A model generated the notes under the pieces. It had not been told where the DNA came from. It was given only the letters and a program-made list of their open reading frames with translations, and did not search any database. Shown here piece by piece: positions 1-10,730 of a stretch of DNA of 47,887 nucleotides. Origin of the DNA: JBKECF01 sp047974375 (GTDB taxonomy: Bacteria > Bacillota > Clostridia > Lachnospirales > CAMZNU01); the NCBI GenBank assembly GCA_047974375.1, contig JBKECF010000121.1, forward strand, positions 1-47,887. The letters are read 5' to 3'. The translations under genes and the position numbers were made by a program. Position 1 is the stretch's first letter, and the number at the start of each line of letters is the position of its first letter.

Positions 1-1272
1 TTAATGTATGATTTCCAAGGTTTAAATTATAGAAAAATTGCTGATGAAATTGATGTTGTATCATGGGATACATATCCGCTATGGGATAAATATGAAAATA
101 TAGATGTGGCAAGAGATACAGGAATGCAACATGATTACATGAGAAGTTTAAAAGATAAGCCCTTTTTATTAATGGAATGTTGCCCATCTAGTACAAATTG
201 GCAGGGTGTAAGTAAATTGAAAAAACCTGGAGTATTGCTTTCGTCCTCGTTACAAACAATTGCCCATGGTTCCGATAGTGTACAGTATTTTCAAATTAGA
301 CAAAGTAGAGGAAGTTCAGAAAAATTTCACGGTGCAGTGATTGATCATTACGGCGGAGAAACAAGAGTTTTTAAAGAAATAAGTGAAATTGGAATGGATT
401 TAGAGAAGTTATCTGAAATAGGAAATACAAAAGTAAATGCAAATGTGGCGCTTATATACGATGTGGAAAATCGTTGGGCAATGGAAGATGCTCAAGGTCC
501 ACGTAACAAGGGTCTTTATTATCACGAAAGTGCCTTGAAGTCATATAAAGCATTGAAAAATTACGGACTAGATGTTGATGTAATTTCCATGGAAGCAGAA
601 TTATCAAAATACAAAGTAGTAGTTGCGCCAATGCTTTATATGTATAGAGAAGGCATACAGGAAAAAATGGAAAATTTTGTAGCCAATAGCGGAATATTAA
701 TTACTACATACTGGAGCGGAGTTGTTGACGAAAACGATTTGTGTTTTCTAGGTGAAAGTCCAAATAAAATGGTAGATGTATTGGGACTGCGAAGAGAAGA
801 AATAGATGGACTTTATGACTGGGAAAGTAATGGGGCAATACCAGTAACAAATAATTCCTTGGGAATAAGTAATGAGTATACATGTAAAAATCTTTGTGAA
901 TTAGTTGAAGTTAGAAATGCTGAAGTTTTAATGACCTATAGTGATGATTTTTATAGAGGAAATGCCGTGCTTACATGCAATGAATATAAAAAAGGCAAAG
1001 CTTACTATATTGGCGCAGACATGGGGCAAGATTTTTATGATGATGTATATAATAAAATATTTTACGTAAATAATATAGAAAGTCTAATGAAAAATCTTTC
1101 TAAAAATGTTGATGTTAGTAGTAGGGAAGACGATAATTATAAATATCTATTCTTACAAAACTTCGGAAAAGATACAGTTAGTATTAATCTTCCTGTTGGT
1201 GATGTGTTAATAGGAAATAGTAAGGGCAAACTAGAAGCTTTTGAAACAATTGTTTTAAAAATAAAAATATAA
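1..1272 (+). CDS. Beta-galactosidase, GH42 family (C-terminal part, 5' end outside window)
   Basis: The reading frame is open to the window edge (TTA before the first ATG at 4), so the gene starts upstream and only about 420 residues are seen. Counting from that ATG, the GH42 nucleophile region is visible as LLMECCPSSTNW with the likely catalytic Glu at about 58. It is followed by HGSDSVQYFQIRQSRG and FHGAVIDHYG, typical of the end of the GH42 barrel. A trimerisation-like domain (VALIYDVENRWAM, about 148-160) and a small C-terminal beta domain follow. The acid/base Glu should lie in the missing N-terminal half. It would remove terminal beta-galactosides from imported oligosaccharides; no secretion signal can be judged. 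Its stop is 44 nt before the GH43 remnant, so it probably headed the same operon. Confidence 0.88.
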   Translation, partial: LMYDFQGLNYRKIADEIDVVSWDTYPLWDKYENIDVARDTGMQHDYMRSLKDKPFLLMECCPSSTNWQGVSKLKKPGVLLSSSLQTIAHGSDSVQYFQIRQSRGSSEKFHGAVIDHYGGETRVFKEISEIGMDLEKLSEIGNTKVNANVALIYDVENRWAMEDAQGPRNKGLYYHESALKSYKALKNYGLDVDVISMEAELSKYKVVVAPMLYMYREGIQEKMENFVANSGILITTYWSGVVDENDLCFLGESPNKMVDVLGLRREEIDGLYDWESNGAIPVTNNSLGISNEYTCKNLCELVEVRNAEVLMTYSDDFYRGNAVLTCNEYKKGKAYYIGADMGQDFYDDVYNKIFYVNNIESLMKNLSKNVDVSSREDDNYKYLFLQNFGKDTVSINLPVGDVLIGNSKGKLEAFETIVLKIKI

Positions 1273-1315
1273 TGGTACGAATATGAAAACATTAAAATTA
1301 AAAAAGGAGATTAAA

Positions 1316-2035
1316 ATGAAAAATAATCTTATAATACAAAATTTGGGTGTGTGTGACCCACATATTCATATTTTTACTAATAAAATATATTTATTCGCAA
1401 GTCATGATAAGTCTAATTGATAACAAAACATGGCTGATGAGCGACTGTCAAATTTGGTCTTCAAGAGACTTAGTAAAGTGGAAATTCGAAAACATATTTA
1501 ATTCAGAAGAAAGCTATATAGGTAATTGTGATAGATGTTGGGCTGCAGGGCTGCAGATGCGCTAGTCGAAATGGTAAATACTATTACTATTTTTCAAATG
1601 GTGATAAAGATACTGGAGTTGCGGTTTCTTAGATCCAACAAGGTATTATAGAGCAACGGGAATTTGCTATATTCATTATCGCGAAAACAGGCACATGGTA
1701 GCTAATCAGATTATTGCTGCATATGGTGTTGGTGGAATTTGCGATAAAAGCGAATTATACTTTCTTAATATAAGGAGTGTAAAAAATAAAAGTAAAATTC
1801 GTTTTTTTGCTGCGTCATTAAATGATGAGTCCTATATAGATACTTTCAATGTCTTGACCGGCAAAAAATCGAGGAATGTAGAATTATTCGTACAGGCGAC
1901 TATAGTCATTGTGGTTATGAAACATTTAGCTGTGAGTTTAATAACACTGAAGAAATAGAAACATTTAATTTAAAATTTTGTTTTAGAGGAAATGGTGGCG
2001 AAATAATGAGAATAAACTGGTTTAAATTTACATAA
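1316..2035 (+). pseudogene. Glycosyl hydrolase GH43 family gene with C-terminal CBM6-like tail, degenerate
   Basis: An ATG with a good AAAGGAGA ribosome site opens with NLGVCDPHIHIFTNKIYLFASHD, the N-terminal signature of GH43 beta-xylosidase/arabinofuranosidase-like enzymes (the Asp of DPHI is the usual general base). The frame then breaks. Pieces in other frames continue the family pattern: MSDCQIWSSRDLVKWKFE near 1430, then NGKYYYYFSNGDKDTGVAVS near 1570-1630. After a large internal deletion a tail reads SHCGYETFSCEFNNTE and ends GGEIMRINWFKFT, resembling a carbohydrate-binding module. At least three frame breaks and loss of most of the catalytic barrel make it non-functional. Confidence 0.8.
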
Positions 2036-2104
2036 TAATTACAAGAAAAGCTAATTTTAAAGTATTAATACATAAAAAACAAAATTATAATCCAAGAGGT
2101 GAAT

Positions 2105-4357
2105 ATGAATAACATAGATTTAAGAAATTTCACAAAAAAAGAAATAAATTATTTATCAGACAAATTTAGTGGTATTTCAAAAAAGGGCGATAAACTGAAA
2201 TTCACAAATTATTTTATGGAAATAAACGGAGAGCCTTTTTTGGGAATTTCTGGAGAATGTCATTTCTCCAGGGTGCACGAAAATCAATGGGAAGATACAA
2301 TTCTAAAGATGAAAACAGGTGGAATAAATGTTGTGTCTACTTATATTTTTTGGAATCACCATGAAGAAATAGAGAGTAAATTTCGATTTGACGGAAATAG
2401 AAACCTTAGAAAATTTGTAGAAATATGTGGTAAACATGGTTTATATGTAATAGTTAGAATTGGCCCATTTGACCATGGTGAAGTAAGAAATGGCGGTCTG
2501 CCGGATTGGATTTATGGTAAACCTTTTGAAGCAAGAAGCTTGAATTCGGGTTTTTTGAAAGCTACAAGAATACTTTACAAAGAAATAGGAAAGCAACTAG
2601 ATGGCTTGTATTTTAGCAATAATGGTCCAATAATAGGTACGCAAATAGAAAATGAATATATGCATTCTGCAGCCCCTTGGGAAATGACCACAGGTGTAAG
2701 CAACGAATGGGTTCCAGGTGGTAATGACGGAAATGAATATATGATTAAATTAAAGGAGATTGCACAAGAAGAGGGGATTATTACGCCTTTCTACACTTGT
2801 ACAGGCTGGGGCGGAGCGGCCTCTCCTGTAGATGAGATGTTGCCACTTTGGGGTGGATATGCCTTTTGGCCGTGGATTTTCTACGACTATGATGGCGACC
2901 ACCCTGTTACTCCTGAGTATATTTACAGAGATAATCATAATAATAGTGTGCCGAAAACTTACAATTTTGAACCAGAATATGGTCCAGAGAATATTCCCTA
3001 CGCATGTTGCGAAATGGGCGGGGGTATGTCTTGCTATTATAACTATAGATTTCGATTGCCTTTTGAAAGCATAGATGCCATGGCGAATATAAAATTAGGT
3101 AGTGGTTGCAATTTTCTCGGTTATTACATGTATAGAGGTGGCAGCAATCCACGAGGAGAAGTCACACCATATTTAAATGAACATCAATGCCCTAAAATTT
3201 CTTACGACTATCAAGCAGCAATTGGTGAATTTGGTCAATTAAGACCTAGTTATTTTAGATTGAAGGCACTACATACATTTACACAGAATTTTAAAGAGTT
3301 ATGTCATATGAAGACTGTATTGCCTGAAAATGCAAATGATATTGACCCAAGTGATACAAAAACTCTAAGATATTCTGTGAGAACTGATGGCAATAGTGGT
3401 TTTGTATTTATTAATAATTATCAAGACCATATTGAATGTGAAGATAAGCATAATGAAAAAATTACGTTAAAATTGGAAAATGAGGAAATATTAATAGACA
3501 ATATCAATATTTCTGCAGGAGAAGAGGCAATTCTTCCCTTTAATTTAGATGTAGGTGGCTATAGACTAATATCTGCTAAGGCTCAACCGCTATCTATTAT
3601 TGATGGCGATTTGAAAACCTATTTCTTTTTTACGCCAAAGGGAATGGAAAAAGAATATAATTGGGATACTAAAGATATTCATAGCATTGATAATGAAAAT
3701 AATAATTCATTTATTATAGGTGGAGTTCATGGAAAAGTGCGAGTTGTTACATTAACAAGAGAAGAAAGTGCTATGTATTATGAAATAGAAAGAAATAATA
3801 GAAAATTTGCAATTCTATCATCTTTGCCACCACTTTATAATGGAGAAGATATTAGATTTGAAATTTCTTCAAGAGAAAAAGAATTTGAATTTCTTACATT
3901 ACCTGCAATGGATTTTGATATTAGTTGTAATAGTGAACCCATTAAAAGAGATATATGGTCAGGCATAAGTTGCAAATATGACATTAATATGGAAAATGTT
4001 GAGTTTAAGGAAATTTTTAGTAGTAAGTATGTTGTAAATTTGAAGCCTTGCCATAAATATAAAAATATTATTATGGAAATAGATTATATGGGTGATATAG
4101 GCAATGCCTTTGCAGATGGGCAACTTATATCAGATAATTTTAGTAATGGCGAAACATGGGAAATTGGATTAGAGCAGACTATGGATTTAAGTAGGGAAAA
4201 TGAAATAGTATTTGCTATTACGCCTATAAAAAAAGATGTGAAAGTAGACGTGTCCTCAACTATGGCTGGACGAATGGAGAATAATGGAGATAGCTTGGCG
4301 AAGTTGTCTGATGTTAGGCTTGTGGCTGTTGATGATATTGTGTTGAGTTTTATTTAA
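2105..4357 (+). CDS. Beta-galactosidase, GH35 family
   Basis: Intact 750-residue protein without a signal peptide, hence probably cytoplasmic. The N-terminal barrel starts with FMEINGEPFLGISGECHFSR and continues with WNHHEE and RIGPFDHGEVRNGGLPDW. The acid/base sits in QIENEY (Glu about 184) and the nucleophile in CCEMGGG (Glu about 303). The last 300 residues are beta-rich accessory domains. A GTG at 2099 is also in frame, but it overlaps the AGAGG ribosome site, so ATG 2105 is preferred. It would cleave terminal beta-galactosyl residues of galactans or host glycans. It is the only undamaged enzyme gene between 1.3 and 9.2 kb and is followed directly by a strong terminator. Confidence 0.9.
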   Translation: MNNIDLRNFTKKEINYLSDKFSGISKKGDKLKFTNYFMEINGEPFLGISGECHFSRVHENQWEDTILKMKTGGINVVSTYIFWNHHEEIESKFRFDGNRNLRKFVEICGKHGLYVIVRIGPFDHGEVRNGGLPDWIYGKPFEARSLNSGFLKATRILYKEIGKQLDGLYFSNNGPIIGTQIENEYMHSAAPWEMTTGVSNEWVPGGNDGNEYMIKLKEIAQEEGIITPFYTCTGWGGAASPVDEMLPLWGGYAFWPWIFYDYDGDHPVTPEYIYRDNHNNSVPKTYNFEPEYGPENIPYACCEMGGGMSCYYNYRFRLPFESIDAMANIKLGSGCNFLGYYMYRGGSNPRGEVTPYLNEHQCPKISYDYQAAIGEFGQLRPSYFRLKALHTFTQNFKELCHMKTVLPENANDIDPSDTKTLRYSVRTDGNSGFVFINNYQDHIECEDKHNEKITLKLENEEILIDNINISAGEEAILPFNLDVGGYRLISAKAQPLSIIDGDLKTYFFFTPKGMEKEYNWDTKDIHSIDNENNNSFIIGGVHGKVRVVTLTREESAMYYEIERNNRKFAILSSLPPLYNGEDIRFEISSREKEFEFLTLPAMDFDISCNSEPIKRDIWSGISCKYDINMENVEFKEIFSSKYVVNLKPCHKYKNIIMEIDYMGDIGNAFADGQLISDNFSNGETWEIGLEQTMDLSRENEIVFAITPIKKDVKVDVSSTMAGRMENNGDSLAKLSDVRLVAVDDIVLSFI

Positions 4358-4369
4358 ATTGGTAATGGA

Positions 4370-4411
4370 AATGACCACCAAAGGGAGGTTGTTCTTTGGT
4401 GGTCATTTTTG
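4370..4411. terminator. Bidirectional intrinsic terminator after GH35
   Basis: A 14-bp perfect stem (AATGACCACCAAAG paired with CTTTGGTGGTCATT) with a 10-nt loop is followed by T residues. It lies between the converging GH35 and AraC-type genes and can serve both strands. Confidence 0.85.
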
Positions 4412-4426
4412 GTTGTGTAGTATCAA

Positions 4427-5248
4427 TTACAAATCCCTATATTCAGTAGGTGTCACATTAACCCACTTCTTAAACACCGTACAAAAACTACTCTCACAGG
4501 AAAATCCACACTGAAAGCAAATTTCCTTAATAGACAAATCCGTGCTAGTAAGCAAAAACTTTGCATGATTTATTTGAGAGTACAATACATATTGGTATGG
4601 AGTAAATCCAGTTTCCTTTTAAAAAATTCTAGTAAAGTAAAAAGGACTGAGGGCGACATTTCTTGCAAGAGTCTCTAAAGTTATTTCCTTTGAAATATTT
4701 TCATTTATGTATATAATTGATTTTTCAATATTATTAATAGAAGAAGTATTTTCTGAATTTAATATTAAATCTGTCAGTATATCAGTTATATATTTTGAAA
4801 TAAGGGCTTCCTTTATGGGAAGGTTTTCTGAAAATATTCTGTAAATTTTATTTAATGTTTTTATTATGTTTAAAGTATCATTAAATTTATATTTTTGATT
4901 TTCAGTAATTGTATTAAAATATTCTCTAGCTACTACACTGCCAAAATGTAGCCATGTAACTTCACTTTCTTTTATCGCTGTATATTTATGAGGTTTAAAG
5001 CAGTCTAAAAGCACAATTTCGTCTTTATTTGCATAAAAAGCGGCTCCATCTATTTCTACAGATAGAGAGCCGTTTTTTATGTGCATTATTAGAAAACTGT
5101 TATATGTTTGTCTTTTTATGGAATAGTTTTCTTCATACATAAAATTACCTACAACTAGTGGGTAGAAAAAAGTTTTTTGCCCCTGCAAACTTGGGGAATA
5201 TATATAATAATTAGATTCTTTTTTTACGCCTAATTCTATTGATTTCAT
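4427..5248 (-). pseudogene. AraC-family transcriptional regulator, interrupted by an in-frame stop
   Basis: ATG at 5248 has a GGAGG site. The first 209 codons encode a cupin-like sensor domain (about 1-150) and the first helix-turn-helix of an AraC module, ending in LARNVALSPFYFTRIF. A TAA at 4619-4621 then stops the frame, where relatives usually carry Lys (FKKETGFTP). Past this stop the same frame continues with KETGFTPYQYVLYSQINHAK and IKEICFQCGFSCESSFCTVFKKW, which is the second helix-turn-helix, to a stop at 4427. One nonsense mutation therefore separates the two DNA-binding helices, so the product is probably inactive. It would have controlled the neighbouring sugar genes. Confidence 0.85.
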
Positions 5249-5261
5249 ATAACCTCCGACT

Positions 5262-5333
5262 AATAATTGTATAGCAATTATTATAAACTAAAAAGCAATT
5301 ATATGTAATAAATTAAATATTAATTACATATAA
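5262..5333. promoter_or_regulatory. Divergent promoter region with two inverted repeats
   Basis: Between the AraC-type gene and the epimerase remnant lie two perfect inverted repeats. The first is AATAATTG...CAATTATT (5262-5282) and the second is TTATATGTAA...TTACATATAA (5299-5333). They are candidate operators for the local regulator. Assignment is inference only. Confidence 0.4.
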
Positions 5334-5361
5334 AATTCACTTATAAAGCAAAGGAGGCTAT

Positions 5362-6024
5362 ATGGAAATTAAATTAGAAACAGAAGATATAAAATTATTT
5401 TTATTACCATACGTAGCAGCAATATATCAAATGTTTGTAAAAAATGAAAATGGTGTATTTTATACAAAAATATTTTAGAAATTAAATACCATGCCACAAG
5501 CGATAAAAAAAACATATTTAAATTTAACTAATCATAGTTATTTCAATTTGAGTTTAAAGGAAAATATTTATAATCATTATTTACAAATTAATGCCAATAA
5601 ATTTCTAGAAATGGACCATATGGCAATTCCAATTAATACGGCATCAGTAGAAAACACAGATTTTGATTTTAGAAAACAACGTAAAATTGGAAATTTTAAA
5701 AATAGTGAAGATGAAAATATAAAAAAATCCAATGGCTACAATCACACTTATATTTTAAATAAAAAAGTAGACTACGATTTGACTTTAAGGAAAAAAATAA
5801 AAAAATTGTAATAAAAACATCATATCCAAGTGCTGTTGTTTACACCTATAACCACCCAATTAAATCAAATTTATTAAATAGAATAAATAATATTCATGGA
5901 GGGGTGGCTTTGGAATTTTAATATCCATCAAATGCAATGAACGATGAAAGATCACCAACAAATTTTGTAGATAAAGATAATTCATATAATCACTATATAA
6001 AATATAAATTTTCTAGTGAATAGA
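5362..6024 (+). pseudogene. Aldose 1-epimerase (GalM-like), degenerate
   Basis: An ATG behind AAAGGAGG starts a frame (MEIKLETEDIKLFLLPY) that stops after about 38 codons. Later pieces are clearly galactose mutarotase: TYLNLTNHSYFNLS, LQINANKFLEMDH and NTDFDFRKQRKIG (5491-5811). A further frame continues with TSYPSAVVYTYNHP and the tail FVDKDNSYNHYIKYKFSSE. The glycine-rich N-terminal region is deleted and at least two frameshifts and one stop are present. It would have interconverted alpha and beta anomers of galactose released by the beta-galactosidases. Confidence 0.8.
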
Positions 6025-6035
6025 AAGGAAAAATT

Positions 6036-9000
6036 ATGAATAACGCAAAAATAAGAATAGAAGAAGTAATTATACCAACATATTTAATGGGACAGGAAGA
6101 TAAAAACCCGATGTTTATGGAGAAAAGAGTTTACCAAGGAAGTAGCGGTAAAGTATATCCACATACCGTTTCGGAAAAAGTATCAGACGAAAAATGCGAC
6201 AAAGAATACACAGCCATTTTCATGGAAAATGAATATATAGAGGTAATGGTACTACCTGAAATAGGCGGTAGAATACAAAGATTATATGACAAAACTAACG
6301 ATTATGATGCAGTCTACTACAACGAAGTAGTAAAACCAGCTCTTGTAGGTCTAGCAGGGCCTTGGATTTCTGGTGGTATAGAATTTAATTGGCCTCAACA
6401 TCATAGACCCTCAACCTTCGATCCTGTACCATATAAAGTGAAAGAAAATCCAGACGGCAGTGTTACAACTATTGTAGGTGAAGTTGAAAAAATGTTTCAT
6501 ACTAGTTCCCTAATTGAATTTAATGTTTATCCAGAGAAAGCGTATTTAGAAATAAAAGGAACTTTATACAACCCAACGGATATTACGCAAACATTTTTAT
6601 GGTGGGCAAATCCTGCTGTTCCCGTTAACGATTATACACAGTCTATATTTCCACCAGATGTACACGCTGTAATGGATCACGGAAAAAGAGATGTGTCTAA
6701 GTTTCCTATTGCTGACGGCATTTATTATAAAAAAGACTACGCTCCAGGCACGGATATTTCTCGCTACAAAAATATTCCTGTTCCTACGTCATATATGGCT
6801 TATCATTCAGATTACGATTTTATTGGAAATTATGACCACAATTTAAAATCTGGACTTCTTCATATTGCAGATCATCACATTTCCCCAGGCAAAAAACAAT
6901 GGACATGGGGTAATGGTGATTTTGGTAAGGCATGGGATAGAAATTTAACAGATGAAAATGGCCCATATATTGAACTAATGACGGGAATGTTTATAGATAA
7001 TCAACCAGATTTTACATTTATTGCCCCTTACGAAGAAAAAACTTTTACCCAATATTTTATGCCATATAAGGAAGTTGGTGCTGTAAAAAATGCAAATATT
7101 GATATTTCTATAAATTTAGAAGTAGATAAAAAAACTAAGATATATGCCTATTCGCCAAGGAAAATAGAAAATGCAACTATAAAACTTTTTAATGATAAAG
7201 AAGTGCTTTTGGAAAGTATCCATAATATTTCTCCAACAAATCCTCTTTATTTGGAAGCGGATATAAATGAGAAAAATTTAAGCCTTTCCATATATGTAGA
7301 TGGAAAAGAAATAATTAACTACAATACAAATGATAATATAGAAATACAAGATATTCCTTCACCTGCTGAAGAAGCAAAATCACCAGAAGATATAGAAAGT
7401 CTGGAAAAACTTTATTTAACAGCACTACACTTGGAACAGTATAGACATGCTACCTACAACTCTGTTGACTATTATTTAGAGGGTCTAAAAAGAGATGAAA
7501 CAGATATTAGATTAAATTTAGGCTATGGGAAAATTTTATATAAAAATGGTTTATTCCAAGATGCGGAGAAACATTTTAGAAAGGCAGTTAAAAAATCCAT
7601 TTGGAAAAATCCAAATCCATACGATAGCGAGCCTTATTATTATTTAGGGCTTGCACTGGAAAACCAATATAAATATAGTGACGCATTTGATGCGTATTAC
7701 AAGGCTATTTGGTCCGATGCCATGAAGGATAAATGTTTCTATAGAATGGCAATACTTTCACTAAGAGATGGAAAAGTTGAAGAAGCAAAAGAATTTTGCC
7801 AATTATCTTTAGATAAAAATCGCAAAATATTCGTGGAATAGTTTTACTATCTCATATTTGCAATATTCTAAATGAAGAAATCCCTGAAGAAAATATAAAT
7901 GTTTTGGATTTAGGCATGTTATTTGAAAAATATTGGTCTACAAAAAATAAAAACATTTTACAGGAAATGGAAGAAGTTTCCATAGGTGATGCCCATTATT
8001 ATATTAATGCATCAATACCATATATTCAATGTGGCGATTTAGAAAAAGCTACAGCGTTACTAAAATTATGTCCAAAACCAGATGAAATGCTTTATTATTA
8101 TTTAGCGTATTGTTCAGATGATAAATATATAGAATTAGGTGAAAAAGAAGATTTTCATGGATTTACAAATAGACTTTTTGATATTTTAGTTTTGGAAAAA
8201 ATAATTCAGATGGCGGATGCACCAAAGGCTAATTATTTACTAGGAAATATTTTTTATGATAGAGGTAGATATGATAATGCAGCTAAATTATGGGAAAAAG
8301 CTTGTAGCCTTAAACCAGAATTCCCTACAACATATAGAAATCTCGCTCTGTATTATTACAATAAAAAATCAGATGGAAACAAAGCAAAGGAATATTTAGA
8401 AAATGCCTTTAATAAAAATAAAAGTGAAAGCCGAATTTTTTTCGAACTAGATCAGCTTTATAAAATAATGAATATAGATGTAGATACTAGGCTAGGGGTT
8501 ATGGAAGAAAATATTCAGCTAGTAGATAAAAGAGATGACCTTTACACAGAATATATTACTTTGCTAAATTCCACAGGATAATATGAAAAAGCTTTAAATT
8601 CTATAGAAAATCATATTTTTCACCCTTGTGAAGGTGGAGAAGGAAAGATAACATCTCAATATAAAACGGCATTAATTGGACTTAGTAAAAGTTCAGATAA
8701 AAATGAAGAACTATTGTTAAAAGCCTTGAAAATCCCTCATAATCTTGGTGAAGGTAAACTTTATGGGACAATGGATAATGACATATATTATTATTTGGGA
8801 AAATCTACAGGGAATAAAGAATATTTCCAAAAAGCAGTATTAGGAGGAAACGATTTAGGAAATGCCCTTTACTATAATGACCAACCACCAGAAATGTTTT
8901 ACTATCGTGCTTTGGCCTATAGGGAACTAGGGCAAAAAGATGTAGCAGGAAAAATGTTTAATACACTAATTGATTATGGTAAAGAGCATATGAATGATAA

Positions 9001-9214
9001 TGTAAAAATAGATTATTTTGCTGTTTCACTTCCAGATTTTTTAATTTTTGATGCTGACTTAAATAACAAAAATTATGTTAATTGTAATTATTTAATGGCT
9101 TTGGGAATGGTTGGACTTGGCAAAGAGAATGAAGCTAAAGTATGTGTGAAAAATGCATATAATAGAGATTCATCTCATCAGGGAATAATTAAATTGGCTA
9201 TGTCAAATGTATGA
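6036..9214 (+). pseudogene. DUF5107 / tetratricopeptide protein, broken by a frameshift and a stop
   Basis: The first part (6036-7841, 601 codons, AAAGGAAA site) contains a DUF5107-type beta-sandwich domain: LPEIGGRIQRLYDKTN, GPWISGGIEFNWPQHH, FLWWANPAVPV and KKQWTWGNGDFG. TPR helices follow from about residue 470. Near 7825 a single-base shift moves the rest to another frame (LLSHICNILNEE onward, open from 7904). In that frame an in-frame TAA at 8579-8581 interrupts before YEKALNSIENHIF, and the sequence runs on to 9214. Joined, the protein would be about 1,055 residues, a usual size for this family in glycoside-use loci, where its exact role is unknown. Two lesions make full-length product unlikely. 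Confidence 0.8.
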
Positions 9215-9409
9215 AGAAAAATATAAAGAAAATGTATAATTAGCTAAAATAGACTGATTATAGTGAAAAAACATTAAGGTATAGAGAATGTTATGGGTGG
9301 AAGACGATAAAGTAAAGTAGAACATAAAATGTCATATGTTATAGGGATATCATTTAGTATCATTGTTCAAAGTAGATGAATAGTGTGAAATTCATTATTT
9401 TACCTAAGA

Positions 9410-9876
9410 TAATAAGTAGTTTTTTAAAGGGATTTGAATTACTACAAGATACTGTGGAAGAAAAATCAAAAATTACTATATATAGATGTTAAAATACAGA
9501 TAGTTAATAAAGCAAAAACAAAAAACTAATCATATAGTTCGAGCATTTGATGAAAAAGGTCTTTGTTTATCTCATACAAAAGCAGGTAATAAATCCAATA
9601 AAATACAGTTATGTCGGAATTGATTAATAAATTAAATATAAATGTAAAGTGATTATAACTGATGACATGGGAACACAAAAAGATATAGTAAGATCCATAT
9701 GAATAAGAAAGTAGGTTATGTACTGACTTTAAAAGATAACAAAGGAAGTTTAGACTAAGATTTAAAAGTGTCGTTTGAAGATAAAGAACATCTAGAAAAT
9801 TATATCTACACGAATATTTTAGGAAAAGCACATGAGTTGGAGTAGAAAAAAGATATATTGGCAAACTGAAGATATA
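9410..9876 (+). pseudogene. ISAs1-family transposase relic
   Basis: Translation across several frames recovers the family pattern. FLKGFELLQDTVEEK (near 9420) resembles the N terminus. NHIVRAFDEKGLCLSHTKAGNKSNKI (near 9530-9605) and ITDDMGTQKDIV resemble the catalytic core around the second Asp. KKVGYVLTLKDNKGSLD, LGKAHELE and KKIYWQTEDI cover the later core. Much of the N-terminal half is deleted and there are at least four stops or shifts. The relic runs directly into the antitoxin frame at 9889. From 9215 to about 9410 no coding is recognisable. Confidence 0.75.
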
Positions 9877-9888
9877 ATAAATATTAGT

Positions 9889-10068
9889 ATGCGTACTGAT
9901 ATAGAACTTAAAGAAGAAGCTGAAAATCTATTTTTAGAACTAGGAATGAATATGACTACAGCTTTTAATATTTTTTTAAGACAATCTGTTAGACAAGGTA
10001 AGATACCCTTTAAGATTAATTTAAATACTCCAAATGCAGATACATTAGAGGCACTTATGGAAGTTTGA
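9889..10068 (+). CDS. RelB/DinJ-family antitoxin, 5' end altered by the IS junction
   Basis: From ATG 9889 the 59-residue frame reads MRTDIELKEEAENLFLELG and MTTAFNIFLRQSVRQGKIPF. This is the ribbon-helix-helix pattern of RelB/DinJ antitoxins. Relatives usually start a few residues earlier with M-A-N-I-S-M-R-T-D. Here the upstream in-frame sequence (QTEDIINIS) belongs partly to the ISAs1 relic, so the native start codon and ribosome site have been replaced. No toxin follows: the next DNA is a conjugative-element fragment. Expression is doubtful. Confidence 0.6.
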   Translation: MRTDIELKEEAENLFLELGMNMTTAFNIFLRQSVRQGKIPFKINLNTPNADTLEALMEV

Positions 10069-10106
10069 AGAAATGAAAAATAATCATACTAATATTATCA
10101 AAGTAT

Positions 10107-10550
10107 ACTGGCTGGGGTGGAATGTCACAAGCTTTTTACTCTAGAAATACTTCATAGCAAAAAGAATATATTGAGCTTAAAAATTTATTGACCTCGATAG
10201 AATATAAAAAGGTTATGGCTAGCACTTCAAATGCACATTATACAAGTGATATTGTTATAAAGAGTTATATAATGCTGTTAAAAATTTTGGCTTTAATAAG
10301 GGTAATATTCTTCTGCCAAGCATGGGCGTAGGAAATTTTTTTTCTAATTTGCCTGATAAGTTTTTCGAGCCACGTTTATACGGTGTTGAACTAGATGAAA
10401 TATCTTGTAGAATTGCAAAGTAGCTATATCAAATTGCAGAAATAGATATAAAAGGATTTGAAGATGTAGAGCATGAGGATAATTTTTCTGATTTAGCAAT
10501 TGGAAATGTGCCATTTTGGGCCATAGTCAATAAAGTAGACAGAAAAAAGT
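10107..10550 (+). pseudogene. Fragment of conjugative-element SNF2 helicase / N6-DNA methylase
   Basis: Broken frames read TGWGGMSQAFYSRNT, KEYIELKNLLT, NAHYTS, VKNFGFNKGNILLPSMGVGNFF, LYGVELDEISCRIAK and DNFSDLAIGNVPF. This order matches the methylase portion of the very large SNF2-type protein carried by Tn1549-like integrative conjugative elements. DPPF-like motif IV appears as GNVPF. Several stops and one frameshift are present and both ends are missing. Confidence 0.7.
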
Positions 10551-10618
10551 AAAAGTATTAAAAATAGAATAGAATATGGTTTCGGAACCTACCGAGCCAA
10601 GGGTTGCATCTAATGTCG

Positions 10619-10705
10619 TCAACTTAAGAAAAATGCAACCGTTACCTCAACTTTCTTAGCTGTAGAAATCCCATATTCTAAAGTATTTGTATTTTTTTCT
10701 TCCAT
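10619..10705 (-). CDS. Small ORF (28 aa) of the conjugative-element relic
   Basis: ATG at 10705 has a clear AAGGAG site seven bases upstream and reads MEEKNTNTLEYGISTAKKVE then VTVAFFLS. The function is not recognised. It lies downstream of the TrbL-like fragment on the same strand and may be the truncated start of a longer element gene. Confidence 0.3.
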   Translation of the reverse strand: MEEKNTNTLEYGISTAKKVEVTVAFFLS

Positions 10706-10730
10706 TAAATCACTCCTTATAGAACTGCTA

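Noticed and set aside
2750..3152. Overlapping short ORFs in both strands within the GH35 gene.
   Set aside because: All overlap an intact enzyme gene in other frames and show no family pattern.
9526..9864. 112-residue ORF on the minus strand across the ISAs1 relic.
   Set aside because: It is antisense to clear transposase remnants, has no ribosome site and no recognisable pattern.
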